From Malurus cyaneus samueli (taxonomy: Eukaryota > Chordata > Aves > Passeriformes > Maluridae), in assembly GCA_009741485.1 (NCBI GenBank), contig CM019228.1, positions 11,160,191 to 11,224,190 of the forward strand: 64,000 bases of DNA, read 5' to 3'. The position numbers and the translations under genes are program-made. A model generated the notes under the pieces. That model saw only the letters and a list, made by a program, of their open reading frames with translations, had not been told where the DNA came from and ran no database searches. Positions 23,201 to 34,800 of the stretch are shown in pieces (position 1 is the stretch's first letter; each line of letters opens with the position of its first letter).

Positions 23201-26200
23201 CTACATCCTTTATTCCCTCCTGGCCCCGGGTAGAGGTGACATTAATGGCAGGAAGTCTTTAGTCCCCAGCACGCAGCTGTGCTCCCTGTTGTCACTTACG
23301 TGGTGTCCTCTTGCTGTCCTGGCACTGTGGGCGGGATGTGGCAAGCAGCAGAGCAGGACATGGGATCTGAGTGGGGTGACAGCCCAGCCCATGGGGCAGA
23401 GGGCAGCAATGACTGTCCCTGCAGCTCCTGTCACTGCCTTAGGGAGGGACTGGACCACATCTCTTGTCTCACTGCACTGTGATTCTGCTTGGGATAAGAT
23501 CTCCTGGGCCCTCCCACACGTAGTAGGAAAAACAAGGTTTCTCTTGACAACATTAATTAATGCTATTTAGCTGACTTCCACTGTTTCCCACCTGACAGCA
23601 GCACTATATTGCCACCACGAAACACAACCCAGGTGTCATCTCCAACCTGCTGTGAGACATGCGTGGTGAGAGGTGCTTGGTCTGTGTCGCTGCGCTGCAG
23701 AGGGCCAAACACAGACTTTTTTACCTGATTTTGTGCAGCAAATTTAAAGGTGTTCGAGCAGTGGGATGAACTGAAATGCAGCAGTGGTGCATCTCTACTT
23801 GGACAGGCAGGCTCTGTCCCACAGGGCTCCAGAGGGAGGACCTGAACTCTAGGGGTATTCTTTCTTCCCCTGCAAAGAGCTGCCTTCTTCCAGGCCAGCT
23901 TTCCTGGCTGCCCTGCCGGGGACACAAAGGTCAGGATGGCATGATGCCAGAGCTGCCATGATGCCGTGTAATCCGCGTGCTGCCACCACTCTGTTCCCCA
24001 CAATGAGCCCATTCATGCGGGCTGGAATGAAGTGTGAAGGCCTTGGCATTGATTCTGCTGCTGAGCTCCCAGTTCTGCAGTGGCCCCTGTCTCTGAGCCA
24101 TCCACAGATGGACAGGGGAGCCAGGGAGGTCACACACGATGCAGTTTAGGTGTCCACACATCACTTTAGGCTTTTTGTGTGTCTGTCACCACTCTAGCCT
24201 GCTGGCTCATCCTCCCCAGACAGAAAATACCCTTGGTGGCTCGGCACCAGCCAGCCTTTGCCATAGAACCACCCATACTGGTATCCCAGTGCACTTTCAC
24301 ATCCCACAGGAACAGCACCAGCAACACATGCAAAGAGAGGAAGCTTTTTAACATCCTGCACAGCAAAGCCTATCCAAGCCACCAGCCATGGCACTGAGCA
24401 TCCATTCTGTGCTTTAGTGAGAAGAAGGAGAACGGGCTGGCCTGTCCCAGAGGAGTCTGCCCCGGGCTGCTCCTGCTGAACGCTGGAGCCCTGCCAGGCT
24501 GGAGGTATCTGTGTCTCTGAGAGAAGCTCTCTGAGAGCACCTGGCACCCTGCCTGGGCTGGCAGCTACTGCCTGCAAAGGACAGCTGGCAGGAGAAGCTG
24601 ACAAAGTTCATGTTCTGGCCAACATCTTGCTTCCAGCCCCGATGACATCGAAGCGCATAATGGCAGCTGTGTCACCAAAGCCCAGCCTGGAGAGACACTC
24701 GGCCCTTTCCTGGATGCACTCTGGAGCATCCACTACCACCAGAGGCAGGTCCTGCTGCCTGAGGACTTGGGGGTGATAAATGCATCTGGTTTTCCAAGGC
24801 CAGGAAATGTGGGAACTAGGAGCACTGGAAACCCTCAAGAATTGCTCAGGTAGGTGAGTGGGCAGAGGCTGACCCAGATGGCCTTACCCCTGTTTATTGG
24901 TCTTGACAATGATATGCACATCCTTCTCTTGGGAAGCCTAGTTGCCTTACAGGCTGGGAGCACTGGCATAAACTGGAAATTATCACTCTCCTCTGACCAG
25001 GGGCAGAGAGAGAAGAAACTGTTTCCTTCTTGCCCCGAGGAATCCCATGTTCAGTGGCAGACCAGAGGTAGCTTTTCTCTCCACTCTTTGGTTAGCTCTA
25101 TGCCACTGTTATAAATCCCAGCTTTCCAAACCCCACTTTGCCTTTCCAGGACCCTCCCTGCCCCTCCTGCCCTTTGCAGAGATGGAGTCCTGGAAGGGGC
25201 ACAGCATGGTCCTGTGAATGGCTCTGGGTGGAGGCAGGAGGTAAGACCTGCCCTGCTGCCTTTTGTGTGCCCCTGGACAAACAGTAACTCTCTCCCTGTC
25301 GTCACTGCACCGACGTTAGGACCATGGCAGGAAAGGGCTGGAAAATGCCACTGCAGGCGCAGCCGGCAAGGGGAAATGTGACAGGCAGAAACCACTTGCC
25401 AAACAATGCTCAGGAGACACTCAGGCTGGAGATCTTGGTCTCCTTAGCTGGACACACCTTGCTGCAGGCACTTCCCAAGGATTAGATACATGTCTGCTTG
25501 CCAAAGGCTGCGTCCTTCCCACCCAGTGCTGAGCCCACCCTCTCCTGGGGAGATCCTGCTTTGTTCTCTGCGATGTGTTACCATGCCTTGGCTGTATTGC
25601 TTAGGGGTTCACTCGAGGTTGTGCTGCTGCTGCAACTGCTACAGACCTGTGAGGAGAGGATGAGGAGGGCACTGGCTGCTGGGTGCCTGTCAGGGCATCC
25701 CCGCTTGTCCCATCCCACTAGCAGAGGGGGAGGATTGCTGAACAAAGAGGAATAGGAACACCCCTGCAAACCAGGGCAGGGTTCATCCCAGCAGAGTGCA
25801 AAACAGACCTGAGCCTCTGGCTGAGCGTGTAGAGCCACTTGTGCTGCCCTTCCCTGTATAACCCACAGCTGGGGTGGCTGCTGGGCATAGGAACAGCTGC
25901 TTTGTAGTCAAGGAAGAGGCCAAGGCTTTGCAATAGGGTCTGATCACTAAAATGTGAGCACAGCACAAGCACAGAGAGAATTCCAGGCCTGAAACCAAGG
26001 GTTGAGGGCAGTGAGGACAGCAGAGGAGCAACGCTGAATGCAAAAGGGGCTGTGCTGCAGGCTGGTCACAGCTCCTAACAGAGAAAGTGCCTCTTCCTGC
26101 AGCCTTGTGACTGTAAGACTGAGGGGGAGCAGGAGGGAATGGACAGATCCCATGGGACAGCAGAAACCACAGCGGAGGTACAGGCTGCCCACTCAGTTCC

Positions 26201-29200
26201 TCACAGCTTTATCAGCCTTGAAGTGCTGTGATACAACAGCCATCACCTCTGGGTCTGCTGGGGCCAGATGAACGCCAGCCAAGCTTCCCAGGAAGTGTTC
26301 CAGCCATCCCAAGGAGCCAGGAGCATCTTTAACCTCATTGTGTTGGGCAGCACTCACCCTCCAGAGCCCCCAGGAGGAGCAGCAGCCGGAGCAGCACAGC
26401 TACGGTGGAGAATCAGCAACACCGTGTCTAAATCAGCACAAGAGTGAGCCTGGTGCCTGGTACTGACAAACCCACAGCTCTCCTCTGCCTGGCTCTGTCC
26501 TCCTCTGCCTGCCCTGAACTTAAACTTGTGTCCTCTGCTGTGTGCCTAATTACCCGGGCTCCTGGCTGCTCCTGCAGCACGGACATGAAAGGAGACCCCA
26601 CTCCCTATCAGACAGGAGTGACGGGGCAAGTTACAACGTGAATCCCATCAGTCTTGGATACTTCCCCTGTCACTGGGGCTGTTTCCTCTTATGCTGGGAA
26701 TGAGCTCATGGACTTTCTCTGCACTTCCCTGTCCCTTCTGCTGCTGCTTTTCCATTGCTCCTGATCTGCTTTCTCCTTTTGTTGTTCAGAGTGTTTGTCA
26801 AGGGCCTGGTTTTTGCTGCCTCTCTGGCTAGCAGCATTATCCTCCTCCTACCTATGAGCATGCACCTCAGAGCACTGCTGCCCTTATTTCAGTGGGAAAG
26901 GACAGCAGAGATGCTTCCTCCTGCAGTTCTCATGTAAGACAATTCTCTCACCCCATTTTTGTCCGCTGTGGGGTGTCTCTGTCCCCCATGGGCTCTGCAT
27001 CCCCTTAACAGCAATGCTCCTGCCTGAGATCAGCACTCTTGTCCTGATGCACAGGGTACCATGGGCAGCTTTTTGACCAGCCTGCCTCTCAGACCAGCAT
27101 GGATTTGCAAGGGTTGGATTTGAAAATGCAGCTACATCTGATGGTTAATGGCAAAACTGGAACCAGTTTCATTCTAAGTCAGATTATGTCCCAGGAGCAG
27201 AGTGGGCTCAGAAGGTGCTAATGCTGCAGCTGAAATTTCATGGCAGAAACAGATTCCTGAGGTCTGATCTAACCCTCAGCTAAGTGTGCTCCTGGTCAAG
27301 GCACTGTTAGTGAAAACAATGCCCAGGCAAAGCCACCAGATTTACTGATCCTACTTCCCCCAGAACAAGACAGAGACTCCCAACCTCTCTATGAATTCTT
27401 TGCTTACACAAAATACTTCTGCTGCAGGACTGGCTCCTTCACTGGGCTGCAGCCCAGTGCCACTGAGAACACAAAGGCTGAGGCCAAACAGGAGCTGCTG
27501 CAGTGCCTGGCCATGCTTGCACAGTTAGATGTTCCTCTCCACTCACTCCCCATACTCTGTAGCACCATCCAACACTACCTCCCAGGGCCTGACAGTTCGT
27601 TTCCGGATTACTTGGTGGTAGTTGTTGTTGGCAATGAAAAAAGGAAAATGTTTATTTTTCCTAAGCAACGTGGAACATGAAACATTATGGACTGCAAATG
27701 TTTATGCCCACAGACAGAATGAGAAGAACCAGGCTTTGGTGTAACAAGAGAAAGCAAATGAATAAACACTGTAGGACTATTTTTATTATCAGACATTTTA
27801 ATTATGTGACAGTTTGTGAGACTATTCCATCAACAACACCACAACCAAACTGCTGGTGTCACCCAAGCAACAGTTTGCCAGAAACAGGAGTACTTACAGA
27901 GCAAACAAGCCCCAGGATGCTGAGATAGCAAAAGGTTTCAAGAGCCCTTAATCTGATGACCTAAAAATCCCCTTGAAATGAAGGAACTGCTCTAGGATGT
28001 GGCACGCTCTTGGCAGGGGAGGAAGGGGGCTGAGATGTTTTGTTCATTGTGCAATTACAGCCAAGCTAAGGGGAGCCATGAGCTATCAGTGCCTTTCTCC
28101 TGCCCAAATCCACTAAGAGGAGGAAGTCTGGTCACCTGTCTGTCCTTGCTGGGACTCATCTATCATCACCAGAATCTCAATGAACCTCTCAAAACACATC
28201 TGTAGCTTTTAGTGAACCCCTAAAGTGCTCTGCTTTTCCTTTTCCTGGGCAGCTACATGCAGACTCAGCAGTGCTTCCATTCATGTTACAGGATGAGCCA
28301 TCTCCAGTGCAAGAAACACAGAAACCCTTCATTTACCTGTCGACGTATTTTGGATTAGTAGGAAAGTGCTACTTAATAGGAAAAAGTGGGACCAGCATCT
28401 CTGCAGGACAACTTTCCACAGAAGATTCTTTCCAAACAACTCCTACACAGTGCATCTCTTCTGCAGAGCCCCAAAGTTACGGAGCCAGGGTAGGATAAGC
28501 GTGGGGGAAGCAAGTGAAACATAAACTGGAGAGGGAAATCCTCCCCAAATTGCTTCTCTCCTCCCTCCCCGATGTGCTTTGCCAGTTGCACCCCCAAGTC
28601 TTGCCACACTGCAGGCTGTGCGTGCGTGCTGCATGTGGAAGCACAAACACAACAAACCCGCTGGAGAATAACTACTTACATGTGTCTTGAGTCTCTCTCA
28701 GAGGAGAAGATAAACATGCCTAAAATTACCCCAACACTGACTGCAGGATTTAAATAGCCAAACCAAAGAGTGCAAATCAAACCCTTCCTGTGGGAGCTGC
28801 CTGAGCCCGGAGAGAGGCAGGCAGGGCTGCGGGGAAGGCAGAGCCCTGTTTCCAGCAGGGAACCTGCTGTGTTCCAGGGAGAGAGCTGCAGGACCCCTGA
28901 TGGATTATGTTGGTAGCCGGGAGGGTGCCCACCACTGCTGCACGGAGAGAGACCCTCTCAGCAAATGACTGACTTTGATTTCCCAGGGGAGCCGAAAGCA
29001 ATGCAGGAATTCAGTGCCTGCGCGTGCACAGCCCCGAGGACTGCAGATCTTTTGTTCTCAAGTTTTACAGTGGACACCAGACACAGCCTTTATTCTGCTC
29101 TCAGTTTTCTCTTTCTTTCTTTAGTCATTAATATAAAAGTGAAGGAGATCTACAGGGTTTGCCTCAAAGAACACGTCCTTCTGCAACTTGCCTTATAGCC

Positions 29201-31523
29201 TGGCTTAAACGAAATCTTAGCCCTTGATTCCCTTCCCTCTTAGTTATAGCCATCGTGACTCACTGTTGGAGCACAAATAGCCATGGTGCAGCACAGTCCT
29301 GTCCTAACCCACCCCATGTACTAGCACAACTCCAGGAAGTCCCGTGGGCTGTCTCACAGGAGTGTGAATCTCTTCTCCCAGCTCAGACCCTTGGCTCCTT
29401 TCTCATTCATCACCTGACAGCAAGAGGTGCCCAGACAGGAAATGAGCTGCTGTCAGACATTAGGGAAACATCCCATTGTGTGGCAGAGTCAGAGTAGTCA
29501 GAGAAGGGAACACGTGATGGCAGGGCACAGCTCTGTAAGAGAAGGTGGAGAGTGGCTGAGGCCACAGGCGTGTGCCAGCCCAGCACTCCCCGCTCAGCTC
29601 TCCTGCGCTCCCCAGCCGGGAGAGGAACGGGCTGTGCTGCTGCTACCTCACATCGTATGTGAGAGCTGACCCCCAGGTAAAAATGGCCTCACCTCAGAGG
29701 CAGCAGAATAACCTTCAGAAACCCTGACAGCAGAAAAGGGCAGCTATTTGGGATGACAGAACTGCTGTTTGAAATCATCTGTGCATTTCCAGCCCCAACC
29801 AATTCAGTCACGACCTCTGCAAAGGCTGAGTGAAACAGATTGATCAGAAACCCTAAGCCCCAGGTGGCTGGTCAAACACACAAGCACAAGGCATTCCTGA
29901 ACAAAACATACCTGTAGAGTATCACCTGGACTTACTCCAGCCAAGAGGAAGGTATTAGCACAGTGCAGAGCATTAGCCTGGGATAAGGAAGAAATAATCT
30001 CTCTGTTGGCAGACTGCCAACTGGGGGGGACCTTCATCTGGAGCACGGTAGTGGATTGGATGGACCAGGAGTCTGAGCAGACCTGGAACTCTGTTTTAAC
30101 TCTGAGCTCCTCAGCAATTGGATGTACTCCCCACTTCAGGGGATACTGGCCAAGGCAGATGAGCCCCAGCAGTCTCTGCAGTCAGCCAGCAGCTGTGAGC
30201 ACTGGCAAAAGGAGATGAACAATGACAGAGCAGCTGGACTGGGCTCAGGCTCACATGGTGAATCCCAGGCTCTGCCTTTCCCCAGGATCCCCCACTGGTC
30301 CTCACTGGCAGCGACAGCCAGAGCAGAGGCTGTGCAGGTCCCTGCAGGAGCAGCAGCTCCACAGCTTGCACAGGGCAGAGCATGAGGCACCTGCCAGCCC
30401 AGCCCCTGTCCCACAGGAACCAACCATGTTCAGCTTTGTGCAGGTGGAGCTCTGCCCTCCCAAACCACCACTTGCTGCCATGGGACAGAATTCTGCAGAG
30501 CAGTGTCATTACTGGAGTGCAGAGTGCTACCACCGAGTGCTTGGCCTCACCTTCCTCAGAGGCAGAATGGAGCCAAGCACAGAAGCACAGTGACATTTCT
30601 TTTGGAATAACACAAGCGCTTTGGGGGCCAAGGCTGCTCTGTGCCAAGTCCCAGCCCACAGCATATTTAGCAGCCAAGTTAGAGAGTACTCAGATGACAA
30701 AGCTGATAATAAAACCATCGACAGAACCTGAACTAATCCCCTTGGGCTGCTACTGGGCATTTGCTCTGTTATTATTTTATGGCACACAAGTGAAGCGCAT
30801 GTCTATAATAACCCAATTACGCATGCACACATTCCCAGCACAAGGAGCTCTCTGTCTTCTCCCGTCCCCCAAATCCCTCGCACGCCGCTGCTCTTCTTTG
30901 GCAGCCGCAGTCCCTGCTGCTCGCAGCTCCATCCCAGGTGCTGGGATCGGGCAGGCATGTGCAGGAAGAAAGAGCCCTGCTGCTCCTCTCCTGCCTGCGC
31001 CTTTGATTCGTCCCTTTAGTCTCGTCTCCCTGTAACACTTCTCGGAACTGGCACAGCGTGCAGGGGGTGTTTGAGCAGCAGCCAGCGCTCTGCTGCCTGT
31101 AAAGCACGGGGGATGCCGCGTCCTCTCCTAAACTCTCCTTGTCCTGGTCCCCGTTTTTCCCTCGGGAGCACAGCTGTGAAAACTCCCGAACACGCCAAGA
31201 GGAGCCCGCGGAGCGGGAGGCACGGCCGGGGCAGGGGCCGTCCCGCGGCCGGGGATTCACGGCAGCGCTGCCCGTGCCGGCATCCCGAGTGCGGCTCGGG
31301 GATGGATGGAGCGGTCGGGGGGAGACGGCTCATCCCGTTCAGCGGAGGATCTGTCGGGGAGACACTGCCCTCGGGACAGCGCCGGAGAGCGGCGGGGGAC
31401 ACGGAGGGAGGCAGCGGGTGGTCCCGACTCACCGGCTTGTGTCGGCGGGCGGCGCGGCGGGCGCGCAGTGCAGCAGAGCGGCGGCCAGCAAGGCGGCAGC
31501 GGCGGGCAGCGGCGGCGGGCCAT
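14140..31523 (-). CDS. MMP11: MMP11 (stromelysin-3), secreted matrix metalloprotease
   Basis: A zinc endopeptidase activated by furin inside the secretory pathway, then secreted to act in tissue remodelling. Eight coding exons on the minus strand: 31433-31523, 22630-22880, 21267-21410, 20123-20256, 17187-17434, 16717-16930, 15187-15444 and 14140-14273. Exons 2-8 join in frame. In order: signal peptide (frame disturbed), propeptide with cysteine switch PRCGVPD, furin site RNRQKR, catalytic domain with [11 protein letters not shown] and Met-turn LMSPFY, a short hinge, and a hemopexin domain over exons 6-8 ending [13 protein letters not shown]. The furin site and close similarity to human MMP11 separate it from other MMPs. 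The length is about 491 residues if two bases are restored in exon 1 (human 488). Intron 1 is 8.5 kb with no other gene seen in it. Confidence 0.95.
15187..15444 (-). CDS. MMP11: MMP11 exon 7, hemopexin repeats
   Basis: Codes [31 protein letters not shown] and [17 protein letters not shown], the middle and third propeller blades. Confidence 0.95.
16717..16930 (-). CDS. MMP11: MMP11 exon 6, hemopexin repeats
   Basis: Codes [20 protein letters not shown] through [11 protein letters not shown]. The Cys in PDAC is the first partner of the disulfide that closes the hemopexin propeller. Confidence 0.95.
17187..17434 (-). CDS. MMP11: MMP11 exon 5, active site
   Basis: Codes [19 protein letters not shown] with the HExxHxxGxxH zinc motif and catalytic Glu, then the Met-turn SLMSPFYIF, the end of the catalytic domain and a hinge ending ETNEITNVE. 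Confidence 0.96.
20123..20256 (-). CDS. MMP11: MMP11 exon 4, structural metal-site region
   Basis: Codes [20 protein letters not shown] through [15 protein letters not shown]. It holds the His and Asp ligands of the structural zinc and calcium sites of the MMP fold. CTGG|GTACGG donor. Confidence 0.95.
21267..21410 (-). CDS. MMP11: MMP11 exon 3, catalytic domain
   Basis: Codes [15 protein letters not shown], then [16 protein letters not shown] and [11 protein letters not shown], the first strands and helix of the catalytic fold. Confidence 0.95.
22630..22880 (-). CDS. MMP11: MMP11 exon 2, propeptide and furin site
   Basis: Starts [12 protein letters not shown] and carries the cysteine switch PPRCGVPD, the furin cleavage site RNRQKR and the mature N-terminus [15 protein letters not shown]. 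The TACAA|GTAAGA donor leaves phase 2. Confidence 0.94.
31433..31523 (-). CDS. MMP11: MMP11 exon 1 (signal peptide), frame disturbed
   Basis: From the ATG at 31523 the literal frame gives a Cys/Pro/Arg-rich string, but another frame of the same DNA gives a convincing signal peptide core, [20 protein letters not shown]. The CG|GTGAGT donor leaves 91 bases, whereas exon 2 needs phase 0. Two restored bases (93) would fix both the signal peptide and the junction. The exon is almost pure G+C. An in-frame upstream ATG lies at 31550. Confidence 0.6.
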
Positions 31524-31584
31524 GCCGGGCGGCGGAGCGGGCTCGGACATGGGGCAGAGGAGGAGGGGGGGGGTCCTCGCCGAG

Positions 31585-31592
31585 CCTTTTAT
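31585..31592 (-). promoter_or_regulatory. MMP11: MMP11 TATA-like box
   Basis: ATAAAAGG on the minus strand, 62 bases upstream of the MMP11 ATG in a CpG-rich promoter (about 31.4-31.85 kb). The spacing would give a short 5' UTR, usual for MMP genes. Confidence 0.55.
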
Positions 31593-31899
31593 CCCCCCAC
31601 CGTGGCCGCCTACCCTCCTCCTCGCGCCTCCTCCCGCTCCTGCCTTTTGTTCTCCCCGAGCCGCGGCTGCACGGGCCGGGGGGACACGGCCCGGCGGCAT
31701 CGCGGGAGGGGGGTCCCGCCCGTCCCGTCTGCTCCGCCCCACCGCCCCCCGGGGGCGGAGCGGGGCGGGACCCCCTCCCACGCCTGCCCGGCACCAGCCC
31801 CGGCCTCCGTGCAACCGGGTCTTGTCTGGGTTGGGGTGGCTTTAAACGGGTCCGTTCAAAGGTGTCGTTCACCTCTCCTGCCTAAGGGTACCAAGCACT

Positions 31900-34800
31900 A
31901 AAATCACTCCTCTAGTTCCCATGGGGAATAGCTCATATCTGTGTTTAAATGTGTCTGCACCCCTGCTTTGCCTGTGCAGAGCTCTGCTTGGCTCACTTTT
32001 TCACTCAAACCCTTCACTCACCCTTTGCAAGAAGGCTTTCCCTGGGAGGGATGCTGAGCGAGGGGAAAGAAGGGAGCAACTCCCCACTTTGGAGATGCCA
32101 AAGCCTCCATCTGCTCAGCCACCTGGAGATGGAGGCAACAATGGACAGATCTGGTTTCTTGATTCCTGTTTCTACGGGAGAAGCCCTGGACTCTGTCAGC
32201 ATCCCCTCAGCAGACTGAGTTTAGCTGAAAATTGTTTCAAGAAATGTATTGCAAATAAGAAAACTTTGATCTCCAGCTGCCTGGGCTGGTGTGCAGGGAG
32301 TGGGTAAAGCTTCCCGACATCCCGGACTCTATTACTGCTTTATTTGTCTGTGATCAGTTGTTCATGTTTAGTTTTATGGGAACCATACTGATGATGTAAA
32401 TACTGGGTACGGGAAGCAGATGTGAGAAGAAAGAGCCTGATCTTGGCTGGGTTGGGAAGGTGCTGCAGTGTTTAACTTGCAGGCTGTTAGCAAGATGTCC
32501 CTGCACCATGTTCAGCACATCCCCGAGGCCTTGCTCGTGACAGGGTACAGGGGAGTAGGGAAAAGCACTTTGCATTGTGGAATTTATCCTTCTGCTGTTA
32601 TTCTGGCTGGTGCCCCAGGAATGCAGAGTAGACCCTACTTTCTTGCCTTTCTGTGAGCCAGACAGCTGGATCCCAGTGAAAAAAAGCTTTTCTGCCTTTG
32701 TCTCTCTTTTCTTTAGCGTCTTTTCTTTTAATGCTGGTGTCTCTGGGAGCTCAGTGCTTTCCAGCCCATGGCAGTGAAGCCATGGGGAAGTGGGGAGAGG
32801 CATGGAAGCAGCCTGTAAGGCAGCAACAGGCAGTTTGGCTCTTCTGAATAAAGGCAGACTTTTAAAGGGGGTATTCTGGGAAGCTTGGTCCTTACAGAGA
32901 TGGAACTGCATGTGAGAACTGCTGGCTCCTGCCAAGGCACTTAACACAAAAGAAAGTGCATGGTGTGTTTGGGATTGCAAGTATTTCCCAGCCAAGCAAG
33001 TAGATGTTTAGTAGCAGAAAAGTGGCCCATTGGGTGTTCAGGGGGCTCATGTGCTCCCCTTCTGGAGAGGGCCCTGTGTGCAGCCTGCAGAAGTCCTTTT
33101 TCCTTGTGTTCCAGTGCTGGGAGCTCTCTCAGCCACTGTTTGTCCTGTTCTGTCCGTTTGTCCTGCCTGTTTGCAGCTTGCTGGATGCACAGCGGCTGCT
33201 GGCAGATGAGCAGAGGGCTCCCAGCCCAGCCCAGAGCACAGCAGTCTGACATCTCTCAGTGCAGGCACTGCTTTCCTGCAGCTCCTGCCAGGCTGGAGCC
33301 AAGCTTGGGCTTCCCATGATGGCTGCAGGAGCTCAGTGGAAGCTTTCACGGGGTCCCGATGGTCAGTGATGTTGCTGATACAGCATCCACACATGTAGCT
33401 CTTCTTGCTCAGCATCTGCTCAGGCCCTCCCAGTCCTAGCAAGCGGCAGAGCTGTTGAGGATTTGCCAGGTCCTTCTGACCACGAGCATTAGCTTTTCTC
33501 CCACTCCACTAAGGCTTTCCAACAAGGAGGGCCTTGTGAACACCTGGGCAGGCAAAGCAGCATCGTAATGTGAGTCTCAGCAGGAACCACCAGCTGGACA
33601 TAACATCTCTCAACAGCTCAGCAGGTGTTAGGTGGAAAGAGGCTGTGCAAGAGGAAGAGAACAGCACATCTGATTCTCTGTGAGCAGCAAAGAGCTGGAA
33701 TGACTTAGCCCATGGGCCACTTGGGTGTGAAACTGCTGTAAGGCACTTCGGACTGAGAGAAGGTGGGGGAAGAGCTGTCTGATGAGAGCTAAGGAGAAAG
33801 GGGAGGGAAGTGAGAGAGAAACTGAATTTAAATGGATTAAGCCTGTCTGTCCAAAGTCCTTTGTTTTCTGCCACCTCCCTGGTGTGACTTTCACAGCTGT
33901 ATTCTGTGTGGCTGGGGACCTGGGTTTAGGTTCCTCGCAAAGTCAGCATGGGACTTTACACTTCCTAGGGATTTCCCTGAGCATCTGGAAGATGGTCCAG
34001 GAGCCAAATCCCCAGGACAGAGAAACCCTTTTGATTTCTATTTTCTAATGTCTTTCATTCTTTCTCTCTATAGGAGATGACCTCACAAATTGATGTCTGC
34101 AGCATCACTGGTCAGTGGGTGACAAATGGGAATGCATCCCAACCAGCTCACGCTGCAGCTCACACCACAGTCCTGGAGCAGCTGTGGGGTCCTGTGGCTC
34201 TTCCTCCCCTTCTCCCTGTGCAGCCCCAGTGCAGCTGCAGCCAGCGCTGGGGCTCAGCCCCGGGACTCAGCCCTGGGGTTTGGCCCCGGGGAGCAGCTCC
34301 AGCCTGGCCGTGGTCACGGCAGGGCAGGGGCAGGCTGCAGCTCGGGAGAGCTCTGCCACAGTGTTTGTTGTCTAATCATCTCCTGCCCCCGTGCCAGCAG
34401 CCGAGCGCACACAAACAGTGCCGGGCTCCGCTGAGAAGCGCTGCCTGTGAGATAAGCCAGGCGAGGAAAACACATCCATCTTCGTGTCTCTTGGCCTGAG
34501 ATGCAGTTTCATCTGCTGGCATTTTCCTGGCGTAGGCTCAGGGCACACCACAATTCACCTGGGGAGCCAGACGCCAGGGAGCCAGCTCCCATTCCTGGCG
34601 AGAGGTGCTGGTCCTGACTGGCACAGGGTGCAATGGTGGCAAGGAGCTGGAGCTGCGGCCCTGCCACTGCTCAGGGAAGGGAGCTGCGCCCGGGCTGAGC
34701 CCTTGGGACAGCCGGACCTGGCCACATATCACCAATGGTTTGCTCACCTGAGCAACAGGCCAGACTCCCTGTGCAGCCCGCACCCAGCAGGGCAGAGCCC

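Noticed and set aside
30111..30677. A 188-codon minus-strand frame in MMP11 intron 1
   Set aside because: Trp/Cys/Leu-rich composition of chance GC-rich sequence, no splice context, no family.
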